From Chimaeribacter californicus (GTDB taxonomy: Bacteria; Pseudomonadota; Gammaproteobacteria; Enterobacterales; Enterobacteriaceae): DNA of 64,000 nucleotides. The notes beneath the pieces were generated by a model. That model worked only from the letters and a program-made list of their open reading frames with translations. It did not search any database and had not been told where the DNA came from. Made by a program: the position numbers and the translations under genes. The stretch's first letter is position 1. Each line of letters begins with the position of its first letter. This document shows positions 16,540 to 31,161 of the stretch, piece after piece. Location: contig NZ_PJZF01000023.1 of NCBI RefSeq assembly GCF_002858675.1, positions 1 to 64,000 of the forward strand. Reading direction: 5' to 3'.

Positions 16540-16553
16540 TAGGATTATTCCTA
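16540..16553 (-). promoter_or_regulatory. RcsAB-like box at flhDC
   Basis: TAGGATTATTCCTA matches the published RcsAB consensus TAAGAATATTCCTA at 12 of 14 positions and extends to a perfect palindrome TTAGGA-TTAT-TCCTAA (16539-16554). It lies just downstream of the predicted flhDC start site, the same arrangement by which RcsB represses flhDC in E. coli. Confidence 0.75.
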
Positions 16554-16562
16554 ATTGGCGCA

Positions 16563-16592
16563 ACTCTACTCTCGATACCGGTAGCTGCACAA
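16563..16592 (-). promoter_or_regulatory. candidate CRP-dependent flhDC promoter
   Basis: On the minus strand -35 TTGTGC (16592-16587), an 18-base spacer and -10 TAGAGT (16568-16563). Both hexamers are poor, as usual for an activator-dependent promoter. The start near 16556 is about 71-72 bases downstream of the centre of the CRP box, a helical phase used by class I CRP promoters and by E. coli flhDC. Confidence 0.5.
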
Positions 16593-16620
16593 CGGAGGGG
16601 AGTAAGAATTTTCGAAAAAG

Positions 16621-16636
16621 TGTGATGGTGCTCACA
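16621..16636 (-). promoter_or_regulatory. CRP-binding site upstream of flhDC
   Basis: TGTGA-TGGTGC-TCACA is a perfect match to the CRP core TGTGA-N6-TCACA. CRP-cAMP activation of flhDC is established in E. coli, and the spacing to the candidate promoter agrees. Confidence 0.88.
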
Positions 16637-16639
16637 AAA

Positions 16640-17110
16640 ATAAAATAAATATTAGCCTGAAAAGCGTAAAAGTTTCGTTTAGGTCATCAAAATGCGGTTT
16701 AAAAATCATGCCAATGTAAAAATCCGGCTAAAAATACCCCCCTTAAAGGCAAATATTCGCCCTTTTTCAGATCAATTCGAACTTGTGTACAGGAAAGCGG
16801 AATTGGTAGTGTTTCATGCTGGTTTTAAGGCAAATAGTCAGTATGGCGTGCTGATTCACTGCTTTTTTCAGGAAGCTGAGCCGAATCAACTGCCTAGGAT
16901 TTGTACCGATAATTTTGGTTAAGGCACGCATCGCAACTGCTCATTTTTTGAGCAATCGTGTGTGAAAGGTTAAGAACAACTTTTGGGTGGGTGCAACAAG
17001 ACAGGAAAGGTAAAAAAATGTTTCTGTGGCACGCGAAAGCCTCCCGGCCGGAGGGCAGGATAGGCAAAATGCGCTTAATAAATGCGAATAGATATTATTT
17101 AATTCGTGGA
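16640..17110. other. non-coding region, far upstream of flhDC
   Basis: No credible protein gene. The one open frame on the plus strand (16692-16922) has no ribosome site and no family features. The region is A+T-rich and contains a small hairpin TGCTCA-TTTTT-TGAGCA (about 16939-16955) and a CCTCC/GGAGG hairpin near 17041-17057. It would be the first stretch transcribed from the sigma28 promoter at 17118-17144. Confidence 0.45.
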
Positions 17111-17117
17111 ATTCTTA

Positions 17118-17144
17118 TTATCGGCATTAATTAAAGAAACTTTA
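17118..17144 (-). promoter_or_regulatory. orphan consensus sigma28 (FliA) promoter
   Basis: On the minus strand TAAAGTTT (17144-17137), 11-base spacer, GCCGATAA (17125-17118): an exact match to the FliA consensus in both elements and spacing. It points toward flhDC, whose coding start is about 820 bases away, with no open frame of note between. It may drive a small RNA or an extra, long flhDC transcript. Confidence 0.85.
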
Positions 17145-17344
17145 GTGTTAATGCTAAAAAAATAATTAACGTGTCCACCTTTATATAGAGATCTTTTTAT
17201 TTACACGTTTTTAACAAGCATGCCCTTTTCAGCGTGCATGCCGGTTTTGCAGCGGCGCTCACCTTTCTTTGCGGAGGGCGGCCATCTGTTGTGCTGGGTG
17301 GGAAGTCACCTGAAAATGAGCGTGGCGGGCAGTGACATAAACAG

Positions 17345-17370
17345 AGGGCAGCCCGTGGGCTGCCCTTTTT
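17345..17370. terminator. terminator downstream of yeeZ
   Basis: AGGGCAGCC-CGTG-GGCTGCCCT, 9-bp stem, followed by five T on the plus strand. The only gene running into it is yeeZ from the right (minus), on which side the U-tract is poor, so it may serve mainly as a bidirectional block. Confidence 0.6.
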
Positions 17371-17392
17371 ACCGCTGGGAAGGTGGAAAGCA

Positions 17393-18232
17393 TCAGCTGA
17401 CCGGCATGCGGTCCGGATCGGGGAACTGATAGGTAAAACCGAGCTCGCGGCAGATGCGGCTGCCGTCAACAATTTTACCGGCGCTGCCGTCATGGGCGTC
17501 GAACTGCGGCGGCGTCAGCCCCAGACGCTCCGCAGCGCTGCGGTAAAACGCCTGCTTCTGCGGGTGCTGCGGCGCACAGAGGTTATAGGTGCGGTTGCCG
17601 CCCGGCCGGCTGAGCAGCACATGGATGGCGGCAATCACATCGTCCTGATGCACCAGGTTGACGCCGTGCGACCCATTCTTGATGCCGGTTTTCCCGGCCA
17701 GGAAACGCCCTGGGTGGCGATCCTGCCCCACCAGCCCGCCGAGGCGCAGGATATCCACCGCGATATTAGGCAGGCGGTGCAGCCAGACTTCCAGCTCGGC
17801 CAGCGCCTGCCCGCTGTGGGTGACCGGGTCGAGCGGGCTCTCTTCATCTACCTCCCGCGGCTGGTCGCCATATACGGCGGTAGAACTGGTGACGATAATC
17901 CGTTTCACCTGATGCGCCAGCGCGCTGTCCACCAGCAGCTGTACCGCATGTAAATAGAGCCGGCTGCCTTCCGGCGTACGGCGCGCCGGCAGGGTGATCA
18001 CCAGCGCGTCCACATCCAGCAGTTGCGCCAGATCGTCCGCGTCACACGCCATCTCCGGCGTAATCTCCAGCGGGTAGCATTCAATGCCGGCCATGCGCGC
18101 GGCATCCACGCCATCCGGGGTGGTTTTGCTGCCGACAACCTCCATTCCCCGGGCTTTGAGGGCCAGCGCCAGCGGCATACCCAGCCAGCCTAACCCGACA
18201 ATTGCGACTTTTTTTATCGCCACGTTTTCCAT
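17393..18232 (-). CDS. yeeZ: YeeZ-like NAD(P)-dependent sugar-epimerase-family protein
   Basis: SDR-fold protein of unknown substrate. From the chosen start it has 279 residues, MENVAIKKVAIVGLGWLGMPLALALKARG, with the GxGxxG nucleotide loop (GLGWLG), TSSTAVYGD for the Ser/Tyr part of the active site region, and LVHQDDVIAAI late in the domain. The in-frame extension to 18325 is rejected because AGGAG sits seven bases before the ATG at 18232. In E. coli yeeZ also lies next to hisL in divergent orientation, which supports the name. No reaction is established for the family. Confidence 0.85.
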   Translation of the reverse strand: MENVAIKKVAIVGLGWLGMPLALALKARGMEVVGSKTTPDGVDAARMAGIECYPLEITPEMACDADDLAQLLDVDALVITLPARRTPEGSRLYLHAVQLLVDSALAHQVKRIIVTSSTAVYGDQPREVDEESPLDPVTHSGQALAELEVWLHRLPNIAVDILRLGGLVGQDRHPGRFLAGKTGIKNGSHGVNLVHQDDVIAAIHVLLSRPGGNRTYNLCAPQHPQKQAFYRSAAERLGLTPPQFDAHDGSAGKIVDGSRICRELGFTYQFPDPDRMPVS

Positions 18233-18494
18233 CTTTTTTCTCCTGCAGTGGCCTGTTCTCATTGCCACGCTACGCCGCCCGGCACCCACCAGCAATAGGA
18301 CTGGCCTGAGAGCGGCGCATAGCAATACCGTTTGCTTATTCTATTACCGCCAGTGATGAATAAGCCGCCGGGATGAAAATAAATCATCCTCATAAAAAAA
18401 GGTTGCGTGACGCCGTGCCGATGGTTTAGGTTAATCAACAGTTAAATCTGAACCGGCCTGTGTGCCGGTTACCCAAACAGACGAGAAAATGATT

Positions 18495-18542
18495 ATGAAT
18501 CGCGTTCAGTTCAACCACCATCATCACCATCACCCTGACTAG
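18495..18542 (+). CDS. hisL: his operon leader peptide
   Basis: A 15-residue open frame [15 protein letters not shown] ending in TAG, too short for routine gene calling. The six consecutive His codons make ribosome speed a sensor of charged tRNA-His. E. coli has seven. The ribosome stalls here when histidine is scarce, freeing the downstream antiterminator. Position 160 bases before hisG and just ahead of the attenuator is exactly as in other enterics. Confidence 0.95.
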
Positions 18543-18560
18543 TCTTTCAGGCGATGTGTG

Positions 18561-18587
18561 CTGGAAGACGTTTAACGAATCTTCCAG
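18561..18587 (+). promoter_or_regulatory. his leader antiterminator hairpin arm
   Basis: CTGGAAGA (18561-18568) pairs with TCTTCCAG (18580-18587). The right arm can also pair with the left arm of the terminator (CCGGAAGA), so the two structures are mutually exclusive, the basis of his attenuation. Confidence 0.75.
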
Positions 18588-18609
18588 TGGCGGCAGAACG
18601 CGACAGAAA

Positions 18610-18644
18610 AGCCCCCGGAAGATTCTTCCGGGGGCTTTTTTTTT
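18610..18644 (+). terminator. his operon attenuator
   Basis: AGCCCCCGGAA-GATTC-TTCCGGGGGCT, an 11-bp GC-rich stem followed by nine T, 68 bases after the hisL stop and before hisG. Classic intrinsic terminator controlled by translation of the His-rich leader peptide. Confidence 0.93.
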
Positions 18645-18700
18645 AACTCCTTCATCATAAAGAATTTTTTAATCACTATTACGGGTAAGAGGGCGTCACC

Positions 18701-19600
18701 ATGTTGGATAAAACACGTTTACGGATAGCCATGCAGAAATCGGGTCGCCTGAGCGAGGAGTCGCAGGAGCTGCTGGCGCGCTGCGGGATTAAAATCAACC
18801 TGCAGCAACAGCGCCTGATCGCCTTCGCGGAGAATATGCCGATCGACATTCTGCGCGTGCGGGATGATGACATCCCCGGCCTGGTGATGGATGGCGTGGT
18901 GGATCTCGGCATCATTGGCGAGAACGTGCTGGAAGAGGAGCTGCTCAGCCGCCGCGCCCAGGGTGACGACCCGCGTTACACCACCCTGCGCCGCCTGGAC
19001 TTCGGCGGGTGCCGCCTGTCACTGGCTGCCGCGCTGGACTTTGACTACACCGGCCCGCGCAGTTTGCAGAATGCCCGCATCGCCACCTCTTACCCGCACA
19101 TCCTCAAGCAATACCTCGACAAACAGGGTGTGGCATTTAAAGCCTGCCTGCTGAACGGCTCGGTGGAAGTGGCACCGCGCGCCGGCCTGGCGGACGCCAT
19201 CTGCGATCTGGTCTCTACCGGTGCGACGCTGGAGGCCAACGGCCTGCGTGAAGTCGAGGTGATTTACCGCTCCAAGGCGTGCCTGATCCAGCGTGACGGC
19301 GAGATGCCGCAGGAGAAACAGCTGCTGATTGACCGCCTGATGACCCGCATCCATGGCGTGATCCAGGCGCGTGAATCCAAATACATCATGATGCACGCGC
19401 CAAGCGAGCGTCTGGAAGAGGTGATCGCCCTGCTGCCGGGGGCGGAGCGCCCGACCATCCTGCCGCTGGCCGGTGACCAGAACCGCGTGGCGATGCACAT
19501 GGTCAGCAGTGAAACCCTGTTCTGGGAAACCATGGAGAAGCTGAAAGCCCTGGGTGCCAGTTCGATTCTGGTGCTGCCGATTGAGAAGATGATGGAGTAA
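18701..19600 (+). CDS. hisG: ATP phosphoribosyltransferase (HisG)
   Basis: First, committed step of histidine synthesis: ATP plus PRPP gives phosphoribosyl-ATP; feedback-inhibited by histidine. The 299-residue protein is the long form, with the PRPP-binding catalytic domains ([43 protein letters not shown] near residue 170-196, the PRPP loop being [10 protein letters not shown]) and a C-terminal ACT-like regulatory domain that binds histidine. First gene after the attenuator; two bases separate its stop from hisD. Confidence 0.97.
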   Translation: MLDKTRLRIAMQKSGRLSEESQELLARCGIKINLQQQRLIAFAENMPIDILRVRDDDIPGLVMDGVVDLGIIGENVLEEELLSRRAQGDDPRYTTLRRLDFGGCRLSLAAALDFDYTGPRSLQNARIATSYPHILKQYLDKQGVAFKACLLNGSVEVAPRAGLADAICDLVSTGATLEANGLREVEVIYRSKACLIQRDGEMPQEKQLLIDRLMTRIHGVIQARESKYIMMHAPSERLEEVIALLPGAERPTILPLAGDQNRVAMHMVSSETLFWETMEKLKALGASSILVLPIEKMME

Positions 19601-19602
19601 CC

Positions 19603-25170
<5,568 letters not shown>

Positions 25171-25177
<7 letters not shown>

Positions 25178-25782
25178 CTGAACAGCAAAAAGCCCAGCTT
25201 GACTGGGCAAAAACCGACAACCTGATGCCGGCCATTATTCAGCATGCGGTCTCCGGCGAGGTGCTGATGCTGGGTTACATGTCCCCGGCGGCGCTGGAGG
25301 CCACGGAGCTGAGCGGCAACGTCACCTTCTTCTCCCGCACCAAACAGCGGCTGTGGACCAAGGGCGAGAGCTCCGGCCATTTCCTGAAGGTGGTGAGCAT
25401 CACCGCGGATTGTGACCACGACACCCTGCTGGTGCTGGCCAACCCGATCGGCCCGACCTGCCACCTCGGCACCTCCAGCTGCTTCAGCCCGGCCGCCAGC
25501 GACTGGGGCTTCCTCTACCAGCTTGAACAGCTGCTCGCCAGCCGTAAAACCGCCGACCCGGCCAGCTCCTACACCGCCAGCCTCTATGCCAGCGGCACCA
25601 AGCGCATCGCCCAGAAAGTCGGGGAAGAAGGCGTGGAGACAGCGCTGGCCGCCACGGTGCATGACCGCAATGAGCTGACCAACGAGGCCTCCGACCTGGT
25701 GTATCACCTGCTGGTGCTGTTGCAGGATCAGGATCTCTCCCTGAGCGACGTGATCGCCAACCTGCGCCAGCGCCACCAGTAA
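25171..25782 (+). CDS. hisI: Bifunctional PR-AMP cyclohydrolase / PR-ATP pyrophosphohydrolase (HisI/HisIE)
   Basis: Second and third steps of the pathway in one chain. The N-terminal cyclohydrolase (1-115) has the zinc/magnesium motifs DCDHDTLLV and [10 protein letters not shown]; the C-terminal pyrophosphohydrolase (about 116-203) is a MazG-like helical domain with [13 protein letters not shown] and [14 protein letters not shown], the E-x-x-E and E-x-x-D metal ligands. Translation starts at GTG 25171, inside the end of hisF, as in coupled operons. Last gene of the operon; a terminator follows 20 bases later. Confidence 0.96.
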
Positions 25783-25800
25783 CCGCTGACGCTGCGCCAT

Positions 25801-25838
25801 AAAAAAAGCCGCCGGGCAGTTACCCGGCGGCTTTTTTG
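25801..25838. terminator. bidirectional terminator between hisI and gnd
   Basis: AAAAAAGCCGCCGGG pairs across a 6-base loop with CCCGGCGGCTTTTTT (25802-25837). It has an A-tract on the left and a T-tract on the right, so it ends transcripts of both convergent genes. Confidence 0.95.
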
Positions 25839-25865
25839 TGGATGGCGGTTACGCCGGGGCGGAGA

Positions 25866-27272
<1,407 letters not shown>

Positions 27273-27564
27273 TAGCAACTCCTGTCTGAAATATACGATA
27301 ACCCGATTACTGCATAACCCTCTGTTATCAGGGGATTTAATGCGCCGGATCTCACAGATGAACACCCGCATTGTACATGAGAAAAGGCGCCCGTGTACCT
27401 ATCGCAGCCATTACATTCTTCTTACAACGCACGGCTGCCTGCACACGCCCTTCCCTGCCGCCTTGCGGGTCTGCCGGATTACTTTACCGGTAACATTGAA
27501 AAAATACAGGGCAAAATGCGCCGGCTGACGCTTAATTTTAGCGAACAATGCGCAGATGCCCTGC
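27273..27564. other. intergenic region upstream of gnd
   Basis: About 290 bases between gnd and the convergent-side end of the O-antigen genes. It must contain the gnd promoter; a palindrome ATAAC-CCTCT-GTTAT lies about 45-60 bases ahead of gnd. No JUMPStart or ops element and no gene was recognised. Confidence 0.35.
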
Positions 27565-27586
27565 CAAAACCGCGCCCGCCGCGGTT
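27565..27586 (-). terminator. terminator at the end of the O-antigen operon
   Basis: On the minus strand AACCGCG-GCGGG-CGCGGTT followed by TT; the 7-bp stem overlaps the stop codon of the last glycosyltransferase. U-tract short (four T). Confidence 0.6.
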
Positions 27587-28397
27587 ATTTGGCGTTGGGC
27601 AGTTCGGCCAGGCAGCGCTGATTAAGACTTTTACGCTGCCGGTCACTGAACCAGCCCCACTTATTGAAGTAGCGGATAGCAGAGGTGATATGGAACAGCA
27701 AAAACCGGACATCACGGTAAGAACGGCGTTGCGATTCATGGATCACCAACGCGTCCGGGCAATAACGCACCACATGCTGGGCCTGGCAGACACGGCGCGA
27801 GAGATCCACATCTTCAAGATAGAGGAAGAAACGGGTATCGAACCCGCCGACGTCTGACAAGGCGCGCTGGCTGAGCAACATAAAGCAGCCGGAGAGCGAC
27901 GGCGCAAAGAACGGCCGGCTGTAATCGGCATTACGCAGCTCATATTCGGTGTTGATATTGCTGGAAAAGCGCGAGATAAACCGGCGGATCAGCAACTGGT
28001 AGGGCGACGGCAGCAATTTGCAACCATGTTGCAGGCTGCCGTCCGGGTAGACCACTTTCGGGATCGACAACCCGGTCTGGTGGCGTACGCTGAAGGCGTA
28101 GAGTTTGTCCACTTCGCCCTGCTCAAAGGCGATGTCCGGGTTACAGATCAGGATAAATTCTGCCTGCAGGCGGTAGCGCGTAATTACCGCGTTATGGCCC
28201 GCCCCAAAACCGCGGTTGACAGGCAGCGTGATGACTTCCAGCTTCTCATGGGTCAGGGTAGAGAGCCAGCCGCAGTGGGCACCGTTATCCACGATGACCA
28301 CCTTTGCAATGCTCTCCTCATTGAACAGCGAGGTCAGCGTTTCTTGAACATCCTGATACAGGTGCTTATACAGCACCAGAGAAGCAATTATTTTCAC
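27585..28397 (-). CDS. GT2 glycosyltransferase, WbbL-like (probable rhamnosyltransferase)
   Basis: About 270 residues, one GT-A domain. Seen: KIIASLVLYKH at the start, VIVDNG, NRGFGAGHN (the N-x-G-[FY]-[GA]-x-G-x-N motif of WbbL/rhamnosyltransferase-type GT2 proteins), ICNPDIAFEQG in place of DxD, and GGFDTRFFLYLEDVDLSRR late. These are features of the dTDP-rhamnosyltransferase branch, and dTDP-rhamnose genes are in the same locus. There is no ATG: candidates are TTG 28409, GTG 28406 and GTG 28397. The last is chosen because GGTG precedes it by six bases and it gives MKIIASLVLYKH. The acceptor is unknown. Confidence 0.82.
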   Translation of the reverse strand: MKIIASLVLYKHLYQDVQETLTSLFNEESIAKVVIVDNGAHCGWLSTLTHEKLEVITLPVNRGFGAGHNAVITRYRLQAEFILICNPDIAFEQGEVDKLYAFSVRHQTGLSIPKVVYPDGSLQHGCKLLPSPYQLLIRRFISRFSSNINTEYELRNADYSRPFFAPSLSGCFMLLSQRALSDVGGFDTRFFLYLEDVDLSRRVCQAQHVVRYCPDALVIHESQRRSYRDVRFLLFHITSAIRYFNKWGWFSDRQRKSLNQRCLAELPNAK

Positions 28398-28411
28398 CAA
28401 AGACACCAAAA

Positions 28412-29347
28412 TTAAAGTCTGTTGAGCAGCACATACGTGAGCGTGGTCAGCATGCCTGCGGGCTGCTGATGGTAAAGGCCGGACGCCGCCATTAACCGCA
28501 GGCGCGTCAGCAGGCTGCTGTGGCGGATCTGCCTGAACGCCGCCAGCCGCCGGGCGTTGTCAGGGGTCAGAGAATCGGCCACACGCATCAGCACCTGATA
28601 GTTACGGTCATTCCAGCCGGCTGCCCTTCCCTTATGCGCCGCAATAAAATTACGCAGACGACGCAGGGGTGACATGCCGTTACCAATCTGATTATTCCCA
28701 TGCTGGCGGTAGAGTACCGTGGGGGTGGGATCGAACCGGATGGCACCACCGCAGCCACTGACAATCTGGTAGAGTGACCAGTCATGCACCACCATCGGCG
28801 TACCTTGCGCCTTTTGCAACAGCCGCCGTGCCTGCTGATTAAAGACCATGGTGTTGCCGCTGGCAATGTTCTGCAACAGCGCATTACCAAACCCCGGTGC
28901 TTTACGGTAGTCCGGCGACAGCCCGGTGGGCGTGCCTTCCGCGTCCGTGAGCCGGGTACGCGAGCAATACAGCGCCGGCACCGCCGGGTCGACCGTTTCC
29001 AGCCAGGCCACCGCCCGGCTCAGCTTGTCATCCAGCCAGACATCATCCTGGTCAGCAAAAGCATAATACTCCGCCTCGATCGCCGGATGACACACCATCG
29101 ACATAAAATTGTCACAGAATCCCCGCCGCGGGCCGGACAGCAACTGCCCCTTCACGCCCGGCTGCCGCAGAAACTGCTCAATCAATGCCGGGGTATTATC
29201 CGTCGACCCATCATCTGACGCCCACAGCGTCCAGTGCGGGTAAGTCTGCGCACGGAAAGAGTCCAGCTGGGCAGCCAGATGCCCGGCACCGTTATAGGTA
29301 CCGAGCAGAATGGCGACAGAGGAAGAGACCGGTTTAGATATGACCAT
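28412..29347 (-). CDS. GT2 glycosyltransferase, RgpB-like (probable rhamnosyltransferase)
   Basis: 311-residue GT-A enzyme. The N-terminus VAILLGTYNGAGHLAAQLDSFRAQ, SDDGSTDNT and the diagnostic ADQDDVWLDDKL (DQDD) place it with RgpB/RfbG-type rhamnosyltransferases that build rhamnan backbones and O-antigens. A C-terminal tail follows HGNNQIG. The ATG shares a base with the stop of the HAD gene (TGATG), so translation is coupled. Together with the following GT2 gene it probably extends the O-antigen chain; linkage cannot be deduced. Confidence 0.84.
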   Translation of the reverse strand: MVISKPVSSSVAILLGTYNGAGHLAAQLDSFRAQTYPHWTLWASDDGSTDNTPALIEQFLRQPGVKGQLLSGPRRGFCDNFMSMVCHPAIEAEYYAFADQDDVWLDDKLSRAVAWLETVDPAVPALYCSRTRLTDAEGTPTGLSPDYRKAPGFGNALLQNIASGNTMVFNQQARRLLQKAQGTPMVVHDWSLYQIVSGCGGAIRFDPTPTVLYRQHGNNQIGNGMSPLRRLRNFIAAHKGRAAGWNDRNYQVLMRVADSLTPDNARRLAAFRQIRHSSLLTRLRLMAASGLYHQQPAGMLTTLTYVLLNRL

Positions 29348-31146
29348 CAGTGCTTGAAGTAATCTTCAAATTTAACAGTCTGGTTGCGTGAGCTGCCCCA
29401 GGAGTCAAAATTTTCAACCATCCGGAACAATTCGTGCGCCCGCCACTTATCGTTGGAGACTAACTCAATCAGCGGCTGTGCCAATTGCCAGGGAGATAAT
29501 GTGACCTCCATGCGCTTCTCAAAGGCCGGATAATCTTCCATGAAGATATCAACCCCCTGATTTAACCGGGCGTTAATTTGGTTGTGATCTTTCGCTTTGG
29601 CCCGGCCCGGATCATCTATGGGTACGACACGCTGTCCAACAGGTTGGTAACCAATAATGGTGTTATGAGGGGCAGAAAAGAATAATTCTGCTGCCATACG
29701 GTTCTCATAGATACTGTCTATCATCGACGCAGGCGCGGCTGAAGCATTGACCAACGCTTTCATCGTATGGGTCGCTTCCCGGCGGCGACGCTCATGCGTA
29801 TTGGCCAGACAGAAGTAATAACCAACCACACTGATATCCAGCATAGGTTTGACTGCCCGCTCGAAGGCTTCTTGCGTGGTGCCGCTCCAGCCTACATCGA
29901 CCAGCGCCACCCTGCTGCCGGAGCGGATACCCAGCAGGTGGAGATACATATAAAGCCCGCGGCGGTTACGCCGGCAGATTTTCACAATTTCTGCCCGGTA
30001 AGCCATCAGGAACTTCCTGACCAGGTCGTAATTCTCAGGCCCAATAATCAGGGTCGCCGGCAGCCCGATCTCCGTCATGATTTTTTCAACCGGCGGCTCA
30101 AGCCCGATGCGCTCCAGGAGTTCGCCCGGCGATAACCCATCCGCGCCCGACATCAGGAAGGCGAGGTGCTGCTCATAATTGGCCTCATCCATCAAGGCCA
30201 GGTTAAAGGCAATACGGGATCCCATGAAATAGTGGAATGAAGGTAACGTGATGCCGTCATAACCGGATGCCATTTTTTCCAGGGTATAACCGTCCCGCGA
30301 CACAAACAGCAGGGTGTCAATATTGTCCTGCCGGCACTGCTCACTGATCCAGCGTAAAAAGCCCAGGGTAGCGGGTGCCTGATAACGGTAACCGAACTCT
30401 TCAAAGGTACCTGGTTTGATACGCTGTTCAGCATCGCAACGCAGCATGCCCTTGGTAAGCGAGCTGACCAGGCTTTCGCCTTTGTTTTTTTCAATCGGCG
30501 GTTGAGGCTGGTAATGGAATGCCAGCAGCCCTTTCTCCTGCGGGCGTTGGACATCCGCCAGGTAGTTATCACCAATATGCAGGATCTCTTTAGGCTCAAC
30601 ATGATACTGGCGAATAATATAATCAAACAATTCGCCGGTATCGCGTTTGGTGGCATTACAATCCGCGGAAATAAAAAGCGGGACATCGGTAATACCGTAG
30701 CGTTTCAGAACCTTCAGGAAAAAGTCACGGCCGAAATACATATCGGACGTAATGACCACCTCTTTTCCCTGTTCGCGCCATTGTCTGAATAAATCAAAAA
30801 GTTCCGGGTTAGGCTGAACCAGCTTCAGTTCCAGATCGTACTCAGCCTGTTTCAAGGTTTCTGCCGGGAGGTTCCCGGCGCTGAAATGCTGGTAAATGCC
30901 CGTCAGCGTAATCTCTTTACGCTTCTCTTTTACCATTTGCCGGAATGCGTCAGCCTGCGCTTTGCGTCGCAGCTGGCGGAATTCCGGCACATTGTATTGC
31001 GCCCCAATCAGATCAAAGGCATCTTCCGGGTCGGTCAGCGGCCGGGTAAACAAGGTGTCAAAAAAATCAAAAGAGATGACTTTGGCGGAAGCCGCCAAAG
31101 TATAAAGTGCGTCCAACGCCTGTCCCTTGATAGTAGTGGAATTCAT
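29347..31146 (-). CDS. HAD-superfamily protein of polysaccharide loci (COG5610-like)
   Basis: 599 residues from the chosen ATG (AGAG and GGGGAAAG just upstream; a GTG at 31161 is less likely). An N-terminal HAD domain (about 20-215) has SFDFFDTL as motif I, VVITSDMYFG as motif II, NATKRDTGELF with the Lys, and HIGDNYLADVQRPQEKG as motif IV, so a phosphatase-like active site looks intact. The remaining 380 residues hold LFVSRDGYTLEKMA and LVDVGWSGTTQEAFERA and match no domain I can name. Such proteins recur in O-antigen and capsule loci with GT genes, but their reaction is not established. One-base overlap with the next gene. Confidence 0.7.
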   Translation of the reverse strand: MNSTTIKGQALDALYTLAASAKVISFDFFDTLFTRPLTDPEDAFDLIGAQYNVPEFRQLRRKAQADAFRQMVKEKRKEITLTGIYQHFSAGNLPAETLKQAEYDLELKLVQPNPELFDLFRQWREQGKEVVITSDMYFGRDFFLKVLKRYGITDVPLFISADCNATKRDTGELFDYIIRQYHVEPKEILHIGDNYLADVQRPQEKGLLAFHYQPQPPIEKNKGESLVSSLTKGMLRCDAEQRIKPGTFEEFGYRYQAPATLGFLRWISEQCRQDNIDTLLFVSRDGYTLEKMASGYDGITLPSFHYFMGSRIAFNLALMDEANYEQHLAFLMSGADGLSPGELLERIGLEPPVEKIMTEIGLPATLIIGPENYDLVRKFLMAYRAEIVKICRRNRRGLYMYLHLLGIRSGSRVALVDVGWSGTTQEAFERAVKPMLDISVVGYYFCLANTHERRRREATHTMKALVNASAAPASMIDSIYENRMAAELFFSAPHNTIIGYQPVGQRVVPIDDPGRAKAKDHNQINARLNQGVDIFMEDYPAFEKRMEVTLSPWQLAQPLIELVSNDKWRAHELFRMVENFDSWGSSRNQTVKFEDYFKH

Positions 31147-31161
31147 TCTCTTTCCCCGCAC

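Noticed and set aside
16692-16922. Plus-strand open frame of 76 codons upstream of flhDC
   Set aside because: No ribosome-binding site, no recognisable domain or signal, and it lies in an A+T-rich control region with sigma28, CRP and Rcs sites.
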